The notes beneath the pieces were generated by a model. It worked only from the letters and a program-made list of their open reading frames with translations, made no database searches and was not told the DNA's origin. A DNA stretch of 64,000 nt. Origin: Fontibacter flavus. GTDB lineage: Bacteria; Bacteroidota; Bacteroidia; Cytophagales; Cyclobacteriaceae. A program made the translations under genes and the position numbers. Positions 8,777-17,760 of the stretch are shown here, one piece after another. The stretch covers positions 49,534 through 113,533 of the forward strand of contig NZ_JBHLWI010000008.1 of NCBI RefSeq assembly GCF_042432905.1, read 5' to 3'. Within the stretch, counting starts at the first letter, position 1; every line of letters begins with the position of its first letter.

Positions 8777-9107
8777 AAAACCCACTTTCCCCAAAATTCA
8801 GCAAAGGTTTCCGCATCAACATGCAAGATAACCAAGCTGGAAAGGGTGTCATTATTTGTCGCATTCAAAATGCTTATCCCATGAAAGAAAGTATTGAGGC
8901 TATGGGACTTTGTAGATTCATCGATAAAATCAAGCCCTAAACTTGATGTTCTCTGTCAAAAGTAAACTTGATGCTACACCTTTCAGGATTCACCATAAAT
9001 ATTATGCTTCCAAAGAGGAAAAGTCTGGTCAAAAAATCCTAAAAAGTTCTTGATATTATGAGGAGTGGGCCCTCCAAGAGTTTCAAACTCTTGGAGGGTT
9101 TTACTTA
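8777..9107. other. Convergent intergenic region with bidirectional terminator
   Basis: A 331-base gap between the regulator (plus) and the TonB receptor (minus). Apart from the perfect palindrome near 9070-9098 I see no element. A 60-codon plus-strand frame (8758-8940) and a longer minus-strand open frame (about 8668-8955) exist but neither has family resemblance or a supported start. Confidence 0.5.
9070..9106. terminator. Perfect-palindrome bidirectional terminator
   Basis: CCCTCCAAGAGTTT (9070-9083) and AAACTCTTGGAGGG (9085-9098) form a perfect 29-base palindrome followed by TTTTAC. It lies just past the end of the minus-strand receptor and 290 bases after the plus-strand regulator, so it could stop both. 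A closely related palindrome is at 33528-33560. Confidence 0.75.
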
Positions 9108-11375
9108 TTAAAATGGAATTCTGACATTTAATGCTATATTTCTCCCCATCTGATTGATTCCAAAAGGTCTGAAAAGGGACAAATGGTCAAGGTAGGTTTT
9201 ATTCAAAAGGTTGGTCCCACTGACATAAACATCCAAAAGATTGTTGCCCACTTTTAAATTTCCTCCAATATTCATTCCCAATAAAAAATATCCCGGAGTG
9301 GCTTCTTCCAATGGTGCGGGTTTATTTTGGTCAAATACCAAAGAACCTAACACACTGATATAGGGTTTCTGGATGATTCCCAAATCTTTTAACCTAAAGT
9401 CTATTGATTGGTTCCATCGATATGCAGGAATGTAAGGCAAATAGGTTAGGTCGTTTGTCCTTTGTCCAATGACCATGGAATAAGAAGTCGAGGCGCCAAA
9501 CCATTTTGCAGAAACAGGATGGAAATCGAGTTCAAGTTCTCCTCCATAAAGCCTGGCATCTGCTTGTTCAAATGTCCAAATCTCCAAATCCTCCTCCATT
9601 TCTCCAGTAGGTGCGAAAAAGATGTAATTATTGATGTCATTGTAAAATACCTCTCCGGAAATTGAAAAATTATTGGTCCTATACCGGACTCCAAAGTCTG
9701 TCTGGATATTCTGCTCCCGTTGAAACTCAGCATTGCCTTTTTCAAATCGTCTGGTTCCAGGATGTACGCCATTGGAGAAAAGCTCTGCCAAATCAGGAGC
9801 CCTGAAACCTTGGGCAACGTTTAACCTGAACCTCCAATGAGAATCAGGCCTAAAGGTAGCACCTGCGGAGGTGGTCACCCCATCAAAGGTCCGCTCAAGT
9901 TTTCTGTCCTCAGGCTCACCTGGAAGTATAAAACCAAAATCTATGAAATGGGGCGCGCTTGCATCTACATTCACTTTTCGGTAATCATATCTTAATCCTC
10001 CTTGGATTACCCATTTTTCTGTATTATAATTCAAAAGGCCATAAATAGAACGGTCATCTTTTCTGGCATCCGGTATCAAATATTCAAGGGCATCATCATA
10101 GTTGATGGTCTGAAGTAAAAAACCCTGAATACCAAAAATCGCCTCTAAATTTGGGCTTAATCCTTTGAAGTATTTCACATCATACATGAAATTGGTCTGA
10201 TTAAGTCCCAAATCAACCAATTCACCACCGGTTTCAATCTCTTCTCTTAGATTTTTATGAAGCCCGAAAGTTGCTTTGATTTTATCCTCCCCTAGAAATA
10301 CATTGGTTTCTGAAGAAAGGAAATGGTCGGTTACGTTTTGAAATGGGGTCTGCGATTTTCTATCTCCCCGGTATGTTGCCAACCCTTCTACATCCGACTC
10401 ATCCAAAATACCCAGTTTTTGCTTTAGATAGGTATACCTTAATCTTGTGTCCCCCCATTTTTTTTGAAACCCTACAGCACCTTTGAAATTTTGGGTATTG
10501 AAACGGGTATTCCCCATGGTCCTGCCATCTCCATCCAAATAATCTGCATGTGATTCCATTGCCCCATTAAAGGACCAAAGGAATCCCTGATCCGTATTTC
10601 CCTTTACGCCTGCCTCTGACCTTACACCCAAGGTATTACTGTAACCTCTTAGATTGAGATATCCTTCGATATCCCCTTGTATGGCATCTTTTTCTTCAAT
10701 AAGATTCACTACTCCTGCCATGGCACCAGAGCCATAAATGATAGAAGCAGGACCTTTGATCATCTCGATATTGGCAATCCCCGTTTCGGTCATTCCCAGA
10801 CCATGATCCGCTCCCCATTGCTGGTTTTCAAATCTTGCCCCTTGATACACAGAAAGCACTCTACTGAAAGAAAGACCTCTGATTACGGGCTTGCTGATAC
10901 CAGGACCCAATGAAATCTCACTGACCCCCGGTGTTCTTGCCAGCGCTGACATCAGGTTAGGTGAAGGCATTTTGAGCAGATCGGTTTTACTGACCTTTTC
11001 TATACTGATAGGAGAGCTTTCCTTACTCATGATATAGGCGCCAGAAACAACTACCTCATCAATATTGGTGGTCATTTCCTCTAATTGGATCAGAAGGGTT
11101 TTGCTGGCGTTGCCAGGTTTGATGGTCTGAACCTCAGTACCGTAGCCCACAAAGGATATCTGTAAGGTAATGTTCCTTTCAGGCAGTCCACTGATGCTGA
11201 AATTTCCGTCAAGGTCGGTCACAACCCCTCTGTTAAGGTCTGCAATTAAAATAGTTACTCCCGGTAGGGGTAATTTTGTGTCTTTATCGATAACCTTACC
11301 GGATAAAGAAAGTGTCTGAGCTGCCAATACCCCAACTGAAGCCAGGTATACGGCAACAAACAGTAAATATCTCAT
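9108..11375 (-). CDS. TonB-dependent receptor, possibly for a metal ion
   Basis: A 755-residue receptor: signal peptide ending VLAAQ, carboxypeptidase-regulatory domain at about 22-105 (SLSGKVIDKDTKLPLPGVTI), plug at about 120-225 (LMSALARTPGVSEISLGPGI, then VIRGLSFSRVL), and a barrel ending in the aromatic-terminated strand ALNVRIPF. It resembles the CirA/BtuB-like metal or siderophore receptors of Bacteroidota rather than SusC. A small His-rich membrane protein ending LRGPPNKA lies 75 bases upstream on the same strand; pairs of this kind are frequent next to zinc/copper-type receptors, which is the basis for the metal suggestion (inference). Confidence 0.85.
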   Translation of the reverse strand: MRYLLFVAVYLASVGVLAAQTLSLSGKVIDKDTKLPLPGVTILIADLNRGVVTDLDGNFSISGLPERNITLQISFVGYGTEVQTIKPGNASKTLLIQLEEMTTNIDEVVVSGAYIMSKESSPISIEKVSKTDLLKMPSPNLMSALARTPGVSEISLGPGISKPVIRGLSFSRVLSVYQGARFENQQWGADHGLGMTETGIANIEMIKGPASIIYGSGAMAGVVNLIEEKDAIQGDIEGYLNLRGYSNTLGVRSEAGVKGNTDQGFLWSFNGAMESHADYLDGDGRTMGNTRFNTQNFKGAVGFQKKWGDTRLRYTYLKQKLGILDESDVEGLATYRGDRKSQTPFQNVTDHFLSSETNVFLGEDKIKATFGLHKNLREEIETGGELVDLGLNQTNFMYDVKYFKGLSPNLEAIFGIQGFLLQTINYDDALEYLIPDARKDDRSIYGLLNYNTEKWVIQGGLRYDYRKVNVDASAPHFIDFGFILPGEPEDRKLERTFDGVTTSAGATFRPDSHWRFRLNVAQGFRAPDLAELFSNGVHPGTRRFEKGNAEFQREQNIQTDFGVRYRTNNFSISGEVFYNDINNYIFFAPTGEMEEDLEIWTFEQADARLYGGELELDFHPVSAKWFGASTSYSMVIGQRTNDLTYLPYIPAYRWNQSIDFRLKDLGIIQKPYISVLGSLVFDQNKPAPLEEATPGYFLLGMNIGGNLKVGNNLLDVYVSGTNLLNKTYLDHLSLFRPFGINQMGRNIALNVRIPF

Positions 11376-11450
11376 TGTTTGTAAAAGATAGGATTAGATT
11401 AGAAATAAGGTGTCTCTATCCGGCATAAAGCTGGAATAGGCAAATAAAAA

Positions 11451-11816
11451 TCAGGCCTTGTTAGGCGGCCCCCTTAAATCAAATCCGTTGGCTACTTCCT
11501 GAAAAAACGCTGGAGAGACCAAAGGTAACTGAACACTTATTTCTACCTCAGTGAGTTCAGGTACATCAATATCAACAGTATAAACAAAATATTCTGCATG
11601 GGCGATAAGATCCAAAATGATCAGCTCCATTTCGGTATGCCCGTGGTCAGGCTGCTCCTCCTGCTCTTGGGAAAGAATCGGATGGGCATGGGTGATAATC
11701 CTGCCGTTTTCCAGTTCATGGGAGTGAAAAAACAATACCCCATTGGCCAAAATGGTCAACATCAAAGCCAAACTGAAATGGCTTAAAAAGGGCAGTATTT
11801 TTCTAAACTTACTCAC
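11451..11816 (-). CDS. Small His-rich membrane-anchored protein with LRGPP tail
   Basis: A 121-residue protein starting at a GTG (11814-11816); an in-frame ATG at residue 19 is an alternative start. One N-terminal membrane segment (LALMLTILANGVLFFHSHE) is followed by a His/Glu-rich part (IITHAHPILSQEQEE, PDHGHTEMEL) and the tail FDLRGPPNKA. The repeated His pairs suggest metal binding, and the LRGPP tail is a feature I recall from small proteins beside Bacteroidota TonB receptors. It precedes the receptor at 9108 by 75 bases and is probably in the same operon. No enzymatic role is apparent. Confidence 0.65.
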   Translation of the reverse strand: MSKFRKILPFLSHFSLALMLTILANGVLFFHSHELENGRIITHAHPILSQEQEEQPDHGHTEMELIILDLIAHAEYFVYTVDIDVPELTEVEISVQLPLVSPAFFQEVANGFDLRGPPNKA

Positions 11817-11963
11817 TATGATTCCAAATCTTCAAACTGAAGTTTTGAACAATTGTTGCGAAAATAGAAAAGAATATTGAAAAACTGAGTATAGATTTAC
11901 TTTTAGGTGGATTTTAGAAGGTTGGGTGGTTTTATATTTTCCCTATTTAGCTAAATTTACCCT

Positions 11964-12338
11964 GTGATCAATTTTAACTACCGACCTGAAAGCTATTTTG
12001 ACGGCTCAGGTCCAACCACCTTATTGGCCAAATTATTATACCCCGAAAGCCAATGGGGAGAGGAAATCAATATCTACGCCAATGTGATAGATGGTGAATA
12101 TTACTTTGAAGCAATTGATTTTTATGGCAATGACATCAAGCTAAACCCTGAGAAAATCAATCAGCCACTCACCTTACAGGAACTGATATTTTTGATTGAA
12201 ACCATGGATGTTGAAAGTAAAAGTGCTCAGGGAAATGTAGAACTTACCCTTTCCGGTATCCCAGAGGCTGAAAGCAAACTCTACCCTGACCTTGAAAGGT
12301 ATTTTTCCGAAAAAAGAAATTATTACGGACTGCGTTAA
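11964..12338 (+). CDS. Conserved hypothetical protein
   Basis: A 124-residue protein starting with GTG at 11964. It is acidic and soluble with no signal peptide or membrane segment; recognisable stretches are NINIYANVIDGEYYFEAIDF-like beta strands and LTLQELIFLIETMDVESKS, suggesting a small alpha/beta domain. I do not recognise the family. Its stop shares a TTAA with the stop of the minus-strand gene at 12335, so the two genes end on the same four bases. Confidence 0.55.
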   Translation: MINFNYRPESYFDGSGPTTLLAKLLYPESQWGEEINIYANVIDGEYYFEAIDFYGNDIKLNPEKINQPLTLQELIFLIETMDVESKSAQGNVELTLSGIPEAESKLYPDLERYFSEKRNYYGLR

Positions 12339-12565
12339 AAATCTAAAATAGATTCGTAAGCCCTGGAAAGCACATGATGTGTCTTGAACCAATAATCATA
12401 AGTTTCAAAAAGCACACATTCCTTTAAATTCATTCCCTGAAACTCAATCTGCCTGATGCTTTCTTTGGGAAGCCAGCTTCTGAGGTCATTTGCCTGATCA
12501 ATAGTCAATTGAGCCAGTTCAATGACCATTTCTCCGTGGATATTCAATGGTATCAGTTTAGTCAT
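12335..12565 (-). CDS. Small hypothetical protein
   Basis: A 76-residue protein with an ATG at 12563-12565 and no signal peptide. It contains IPLNIHGEMVIELAQLTIDQ and LRSWLPKESIRQIEFQGMNL, a plausible small alpha/beta fold. Its stop codon overlaps that of the convergent gene at 11964-12338 (shared TTAA). The protein-like composition and compact spacing support a real gene, but the family is unknown to me. Confidence 0.5.
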   Translation of the reverse strand: MTKLIPLNIHGEMVIELAQLTIDQANDLRSWLPKESIRQIEFQGMNLKECVLFETYDYWFKTHHVLSRAYESILDF

Positions 12566-12686
12566 AATACGTAACCTTTATAATCCAAAGGAAGGAATAA
12601 AGTAGCAGGATTTGATTAATTATACATGATGATTGTGTTAAATTTAGCCGCATCGTCCCAAACGGACCATAGAATCTTTTCTCTTG

Positions 12687-13592
12687 ATGTTAAATATTCT
12701 CCTTATCCCTATTTTCCTCCTGCTGGGAATAGGTCTTCAGCAAATCAAATCCTTGCCTGGCCATACAGCCAAATACCTAAACCTCTACCTCATTTATGTG
12801 GTTTTACCGGCTTTGGCTTTAAAATACCTGCCTTCTGTGGAGTTGAAACCTGAACTGGCCTTTCCCGTGGCCACTGCATGGATAAGTTTCGCCTTTTCCT
12901 GGCTGATATTTGGATTTCTTGGCGCCCAGTTCAATTGGAACAAATCGATTACAGGATGCCTGATTATTACTTCCGGACTGGCCAATACCTCTTTTGTGGG
13001 ATTCCCCATTGTAAGTGCTTTGTACGGAGAGGAAGCAGTAAAAATTGCCCTTCTCATTGATCAGGCAGGATCATTTATCATTGTGAGCAGTGTGGCAGTC
13101 ATCGTGGCTTCCATTTACAGTTCCGGCAAAAAAAGAAAGAGGGACATCAGTAAAAAAATACTGACCTTCCCTCCTTTTATATTCTTTATGGTTGCCATCA
13201 TCATGAATCTTTCAGGAATCCATACACCTGAAATACTGAAATCAGTTCTGGACTTCGTTGCAATGACCCTCACCCCTGTCGCCTTGACTGCTGTCGGCCT
13301 TCAGGTTAACATCAACCTAAATGCCATTATGTCCAAGTATCTTTGGTTCGGACTTACTTACAAGCTTCTTTTTATTCCCTTGGTCATCCTTCTACTCTTC
13401 AAACACATTTTTCAACTGGAAGGTATGCTCTTCAAAGTCTCAGTTATCGAAACTGCCATGGCTCCAATGATCACCGGGTCTATTATTGCCATCTCCCACA
13501 ATCTGGAACCCAAACTCGCTTCTCTTCTTGTTGGAATTGGCATACCCCTTTCCTTTCTGACCATAGGGCTCTGGTATTATATCCTTGGCTGA
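12687..13592 (+). CDS. AEC-family (auxin efflux carrier-like) transporter
   Basis: A 301-residue inner-membrane protein with about ten hydrophobic segments. ATG at 12687 is preferred over the TTG one codon earlier. The two inverted halves typical of the AEC/BASS fold are visible: LNLYLIYVVLPALALKYL in the first, TSGLANTSFVGFPIVSALYG (the crossover region) and AMAPMITGSIIA in the second. Bacterial members export or import organic acids; the substrate here is unknown. The end overlaps the convergent AsmA-like gene by 16 bases, with no terminator between them. Confidence 0.85.
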   Translation: MLNILLIPIFLLLGIGLQQIKSLPGHTAKYLNLYLIYVVLPALALKYLPSVELKPELAFPVATAWISFAFSWLIFGFLGAQFNWNKSITGCLIITSGLANTSFVGFPIVSALYGEEAVKIALLIDQAGSFIIVSSVAVIVASIYSSGKKRKRDISKKILTFPPFIFFMVAIIMNLSGIHTPEILKSVLDFVAMTLTPVALTAVGLQVNINLNAIMSKYLWFGLTYKLLFIPLVILLLFKHIFQLEGMLFKVSVIETAMAPMITGSIIAISHNLEPKLASLLVGIGIPLSFLTIGLWYYILG

Positions 13593-16591
13593 ATATCGTT
13601 TTTCTTTGTGGTATCAGGTTTGACGGTATCAGGTTTTGTAGCTTTTGGTCTGATCAGGCCTTTAAGTACGTTTTTGGCCTCTTCCACCACTTTCTCTTTG
13701 GTGTCCGCCACTTTCTTCTCGGCCTCTTTTTTCACACTGTCCTGAACAATTTCTGCCTTTAATTGGACCTCTCTCTTGATACTGTCTTCCGCGGCCCGGA
13801 ACTGTTGGGTTACCTGCTCCTGAATATTTTCCCGCTCACTGCTTACTCTTGATTTTAGGGCGGCTGCCAAGAGGTTCTCAATGCTATTTCCTCCTGCTAA
13901 TCCTATTTTAGGACTATTGTAAGTCCCTCCAAGGCTAATGGAAACAGGGATCAAGGTGGAAGCATTGGCGTCAGTGCCGGATATTGTCGCCAACAAGGCA
14001 TTCGCCTGTGCGCCAAATCTACCCGCAGGTACCTGCATGTTGAGCAAATAATTGATCGAACCATCAAAACCCGTACTTCCCTGAATCGTAGCCTGATAAT
14101 CCCAAAGTTTGAGATCAAAAGGACGGACCGATAAAAGACCATCTTTAATTTCTATCGGGATAGAAAGATTTCTGAACAGTAAAGTGTTGGTATCATTTAA
14201 TTTGGTGAGGCTGGTAATACCCTGCAACAACTGACTGTTTTGATAAGCAGCTTCTGCCACTTTCAATAAACCCTTGACATCTAATGAGGATAGAATAGGC
14301 ATCATATCCTGCGCCAAAATGCCCGACAAATTCAGGTTACTGTTGAATTTACCTGTCAAATGCTGGGCTATGGGCGCAAATGCTTTTACAGTATTGAATG
14401 CTTCAAATGCAGCAGGTATGCTGAGATCAGCCAAATTGAGGCTAAGATCAAACAATGGGGCTGTGATATCTCTTGGATCATAAGAGCCATTTAATGTCAT
14501 CTGTCCACCCAAAGTCTTCATCCCGGCATCTGTGAAGCTTAACACCCCATCTTTCAATGTCATATTTCCCCTTACCTCTTTAAGGTTGAGGTTATCATAA
14601 ATCACCTCATCAGCGGCAAGGGACATGGAAAAATCAATATTTTTAGGCAATTCGATTACAGTCAGGGCTTCATCTCCCCCACTGCTTTCAGTCATCCATT
14701 CATTAGCATCAAACTTGCTTGAAGTCAATGAAAGCTGTCCCTTCAAAACGGCATTTTCTTCCAGAATGAAGTTCATGTAGTTGGACAAAAAGCCACTAGC
14801 CTGCAATGGGCTTTTTCCCACCCTTGAATCCATTTGGGTCAAATTAATCCGGTCTGGGGAAAAATCAGCTTTAGCCTGATGGATGCGTACTCCCTGCGGC
14901 AAATCGGTTGAGGTAAAATAAAAGTTATTGACTTCCACCTGACCACGGGTATCCAATCGGTTATATCTTTTCTCTTCCACATCCTTATAGGAACCCTTTG
15001 TCAAGAGGTCAGCCTTTATCTTACCCTCCATAATCAGGTTTTCCATCGGGAATATTTTCAGCATTTTGCCCAAATCAATAGTGCCTTTGACTGATCCGTC
15101 CCAATTCAAAACAGAAAAATCTGCAATCTTCATCCGGCCATCGATATTTTCATCTTCCAGTTCAAAACCAAACTTTGTCAGATCTACAACAAAGTCATTC
15201 ATTTTACCTGTCTTGTTTTGAACGGTAGCATTGACATTCAAGTGCTCAATTGGCGCTGGATAATCCGCACTTTTCACATAAACATCGCTCAAAAGTAATT
15301 TGGCATTGATCACCGGAATAATTTCCGCTATAGAGTCATATCTTCCTTTTGCCTCTGCATTCACATCAAGCAAACCCTTCAAGGTCATTCCCTCTATAGG
15401 AAAAATTGAAGTCATTTCCTCCAAATTCAGTTTCCCAACCAAAGCACCATCTATATCATAGCTGACCAAATCGGCCAGTGCAAAGCGTCCTGAAATGGGA
15501 TTACTGCCAAAGTTCAAACTGAAGGTTGGAATATTGATAGATGTATTTTCCAGATTACCACTGCTGTTCTTAACCTGCATATCAATCTGAATATCACTCA
15601 CCGGTCTCGGTAGTTCGGGATATTGGAACATCCCATCATTGACTTTCATGGCAATATCAAAGAAAGGGAAACTGGTATCACTGTAAAGTCCCCTGAAAAA
15701 TCCACCGAAGTCCATACTACCGGATGTCTTCAGACTGGAAAAGCTCTCTGTATACATACCTGGTACCAAAGAAAGGATGCTTTTAAAACTATTGTCTTTT
15801 CCTGCAAAATTCAGGTCAAAGTCTATACCTTCATCAGGAAGGGCTACAAATCCGTTTAAATCAAAAAGAAAGTCATTGAGGGCAAAATCTCCGTCTCCAA
15901 AAGAAAACTTCATCTGATTCATATCGATATTCATCAGTGTCTCTCCCTGGAATTGCTTGTTTCTTAAATAGTTGGTTCCCTCATAAGTGATATCTGCAAT
16001 CAAAGCTTTAGCTCTGACCGGTAATTCGTATACATCTAGGGTAAAATCACCTTTGCCTTCTGCTTCTATCTGACCCAGTGCCATGAAATATTGCAGGGAC
16101 CTATCATCGTAGATCAGGTTCACATTCTTTACCTCAATGAGGTCTACACCCATTTTGAAATTATGCTCTACCTCTTCCCCATCTTCTGAAGGGTAGGTAA
16201 TATCATAATTAGCCCTACCATCTTCCAACACTTTGACATAAACACTTCCCCCATCCACATGCACACCGGTAAGGGTGGGATAATCTCCAAACAGTACCGA
16301 TTTCAAATTAAAATCAACCTGCATTTGATCCACATGAATCAGGGTATCATTCTGAAAGGGGGGATTCCCGATAATTCCGAAATCATTGATGGATGCGGAG
16401 ATATGGGGAAAGCGCTTGAACACACTCAGGCTGATATTGTTAAAATCAAAATACACCTGTGCATTGATAGATTCGGCTATCTCCTTGTCAATGCGCTCAA
16501 CAATTTTATCCTTGAAAATGAAGGGTAGGGCTACCAATGAGGCCAGGAGAAAAATGAAAACTCCCAGTATAATCAATATTGTCTTTTTCAT
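13577..16591 (-). CDS. AsmA-like inner-membrane protein
   Basis: A 1004-residue protein anchored by one N-terminal membrane helix (KTILIILGVFIFLLASLVAL). The long periplasmic part consists of repeated beta strands and has the AsmA signatures at both ends, including an N-terminal AsmA-like domain (FNNISLSVFKRFPHISASIN) and the late LTGKFNSNLNLSGIL and FDGSINYLLNMQVPAGRFG. The final 90 residues are a Lys/Glu-rich helix followed by a Pro/Thr tail. AsmA-like proteins are thought to move phospholipid across the periplasm or to assist outer-membrane assembly; which job this one does is unknown. It converges on the AEC transporter with a 16-base overlap. Confidence 0.82.
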   Translation of the reverse strand: MKKTILIILGVFIFLLASLVALPFIFKDKIVERIDKEIAESINAQVYFDFNNISLSVFKRFPHISASINDFGIIGNPPFQNDTLIHVDQMQVDFNLKSVLFGDYPTLTGVHVDGGSVYVKVLEDGRANYDITYPSEDGEEVEHNFKMGVDLIEVKNVNLIYDDRSLQYFMALGQIEAEGKGDFTLDVYELPVRAKALIADITYEGTNYLRNKQFQGETLMNIDMNQMKFSFGDGDFALNDFLFDLNGFVALPDEGIDFDLNFAGKDNSFKSILSLVPGMYTESFSSLKTSGSMDFGGFFRGLYSDTSFPFFDIAMKVNDGMFQYPELPRPVSDIQIDMQVKNSSGNLENTSINIPTFSLNFGSNPISGRFALADLVSYDIDGALVGKLNLEEMTSIFPIEGMTLKGLLDVNAEAKGRYDSIAEIIPVINAKLLLSDVYVKSADYPAPIEHLNVNATVQNKTGKMNDFVVDLTKFGFELEDENIDGRMKIADFSVLNWDGSVKGTIDLGKMLKIFPMENLIMEGKIKADLLTKGSYKDVEEKRYNRLDTRGQVEVNNFYFTSTDLPQGVRIHQAKADFSPDRINLTQMDSRVGKSPLQASGFLSNYMNFILEENAVLKGQLSLTSSKFDANEWMTESSGGDEALTVIELPKNIDFSMSLAADEVIYDNLNLKEVRGNMTLKDGVLSFTDAGMKTLGGQMTLNGSYDPRDITAPLFDLSLNLADLSIPAAFEAFNTVKAFAPIAQHLTGKFNSNLNLSGILAQDMMPILSSLDVKGLLKVAEAAYQNSQLLQGITSLTKLNDTNTLLFRNLSIPIEIKDGLLSVRPFDLKLWDYQATIQGSTGFDGSINYLLNMQVPAGRFGAQANALLATISGTDANASTLIPVSISLGGTYNSPKIGLAGGNSIENLLAAALKSRVSSERENIQEQVTQQFRAAEDSIKREVQLKAEIVQDSVKKEAEKKVADTKEKVVEEAKNVLKGLIRPKATKPDTVKPDTTKKNDIQPRI

Positions 16592-16668
16592 AGCAGATTC
16601 AAGTCAGTTCTATAGTTTATAACGAAAAATACACCCAAAAGGTCACTAAAACCCTGCCAAAGTCAGGC

Positions 16669-17466
16669 TCAAAGTGGCCAAACTTTCTGTATTTCTTTTT
16701 CAAATTCCAGGTGGATCAAATTATTGGTTGCCAGAATTTCCCCACTGAAAATATAATCATCTCCCTGACGGAAATCTGTCACCTTTCCTCCTGCCTCCTG
16801 CACGATTATCACTCCTGCGGCCACATCATAGGGCTTCAGGTCATATTCAAAGAACCCGTCCACCCTTCCGCAGGCCACATAGCATAAATCTACTGCTGCG
16901 CTGCCCATTCTCCTGAGTCCATGGCATTTTTCCATCAAACTCCTCAGGACTTTCAGGTAATCATCAATCCTGCCAAATGCACTATAAGGAAAACCTGTAG
17001 CGATCAGACTTTCAGAAAGTGTTTTGGATCCAGTCACCTGAATGGGGTCTCCGTTACAGTAGGCACCTTGGCCTTTGAGGGCATAGAAGCATTCATCAAA
17101 ATTGACTTCATAAACCACCCCCATGATTATTTCATCATGGTGTTTCAAGCCAATACTGACAGCAAAAATCGGCAGTCCATGTATAAAATTCGTAGTCCCA
17201 TCCAAAGGATCAATGATCCAGGTATATTCTTTTCCTTCCCTACCGGCCGTACCCTCTTCGGCTATAAAATCAGCTTCAGGTAGGATCTCCTGCAACTTGG
17301 TGACGATGATTTTCTCCGCATGCTTATCCACATAAGAAACCAGGTCATTCAGTCCTTTCTGCTCTACTTTTTGTCGGTCAAAAATCTTTCTTTCTTCTCT
17401 GAGAAATGCACCCGCTTCTTTGGCCACTGCCTTAGTTTGCTCCAAAATCTTTACTAAATCCACCAT
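16669..17466 (-). CDS. Inositol monophosphatase family protein
   Basis: A 265-residue cytoplasmic phosphatase of the Mg-dependent, Li-sensitive IMPase/SuhB family. The metal-binding motifs are in order: FIAEEGTAG (Glu of motif A), TWIIDPLDGTTNFIHGLP (the DPxDGTxN motif) and PYDVAAGVIIVQEAGG near the end. Likely substrates are inositol-1-phosphate or other sugar phosphates; bacterial family members also have SuhB-like ribosome-related roles. The gene is followed, after a 294-base repeat region, by rsmI on the same strand. Confidence 0.9.
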   Translation of the reverse strand: MVDLVKILEQTKAVAKEAGAFLREERKIFDRQKVEQKGLNDLVSYVDKHAEKIIVTKLQEILPEADFIAEEGTAGREGKEYTWIIDPLDGTTNFIHGLPIFAVSIGLKHHDEIIMGVVYEVNFDECFYALKGQGAYCNGDPIQVTGSKTLSESLIATGFPYSAFGRIDDYLKVLRSLMEKCHGLRRMGSAAVDLCYVACGRVDGFFEYDLKPYDVAAGVIIVQEAGGKVTDFRQGDDYIFSGEILATNNLIHLEFEKEIQKVWPL

Positions 17467-17572
17467 TTTTGTTTATTATTTTTTATCCCCGCAATGAATT
17501 ACTGGGTAATATTCTTGGTCATCTCTTCCTATATCGGAAAATCCTACAGGATTTTTGTGTTTTCCCCCTAGT

Positions 17573-17616
17573 CCTAGGGCCTTACCCTAGGCTATTACAA
17601 GTCGGCCCTTCAGGCC
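17573..17616 (+). repeat. Two-hairpin REP-like element, copy 1
   Basis: CCTAGGG (17573-17579) pairs with CCCTAGG (17585-17591); the tail contains GGCC-CTTCA-GGCC (17604-17616), forming a second small hairpin. A copy with the same architecture and most bases identical is at 54171-54214. Confidence 0.7.
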
Positions 17617-17682
17617 TTGATTACAAACCATAGTTGCAGAGAAATTATATTATCGCCGAGGGCTTATATCTTTTCAATATTC

Positions 17683-17752
17683 TTAATGACTCCCTTAATT
17701 CCTGAACTCTTAATGGTTCAAAAACTCCCACTTCCGAAATCCGACTTCCGAA
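17683..17752 (+). repeat. Dispersed TTAATG-type repeat, copy A
   Basis: A copy of the repeat whose core runs TTAATGA(A)ACCCTTAATTCC, then a TTAATGGTTCAAAA element, then CTTCCGAAATC/GACTTCCG. Other copies are at 48272-48330, 51418-51500, 54235-54320 and a partial one at 58462-58488. This copy abuts the 3' end of rsmI. Confidence 0.65.
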
Positions 17753-17760
17753 CTTTTCTG

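Noticed and set aside
8758..8940. 60-codon plus-strand frame after the LytTR regulator
   Set aside because: It overlaps the regulator stop region, contains no motif and precedes only a terminator.
8668..8955. Minus-strand open frame reaching from the regulator end into the spacer
   Set aside because: It overlaps the LytTR gene antisense and lacks a supported start; its texture is protein-like (ILHVDAETFAEFWGKW) but there is no evidence of a gene.
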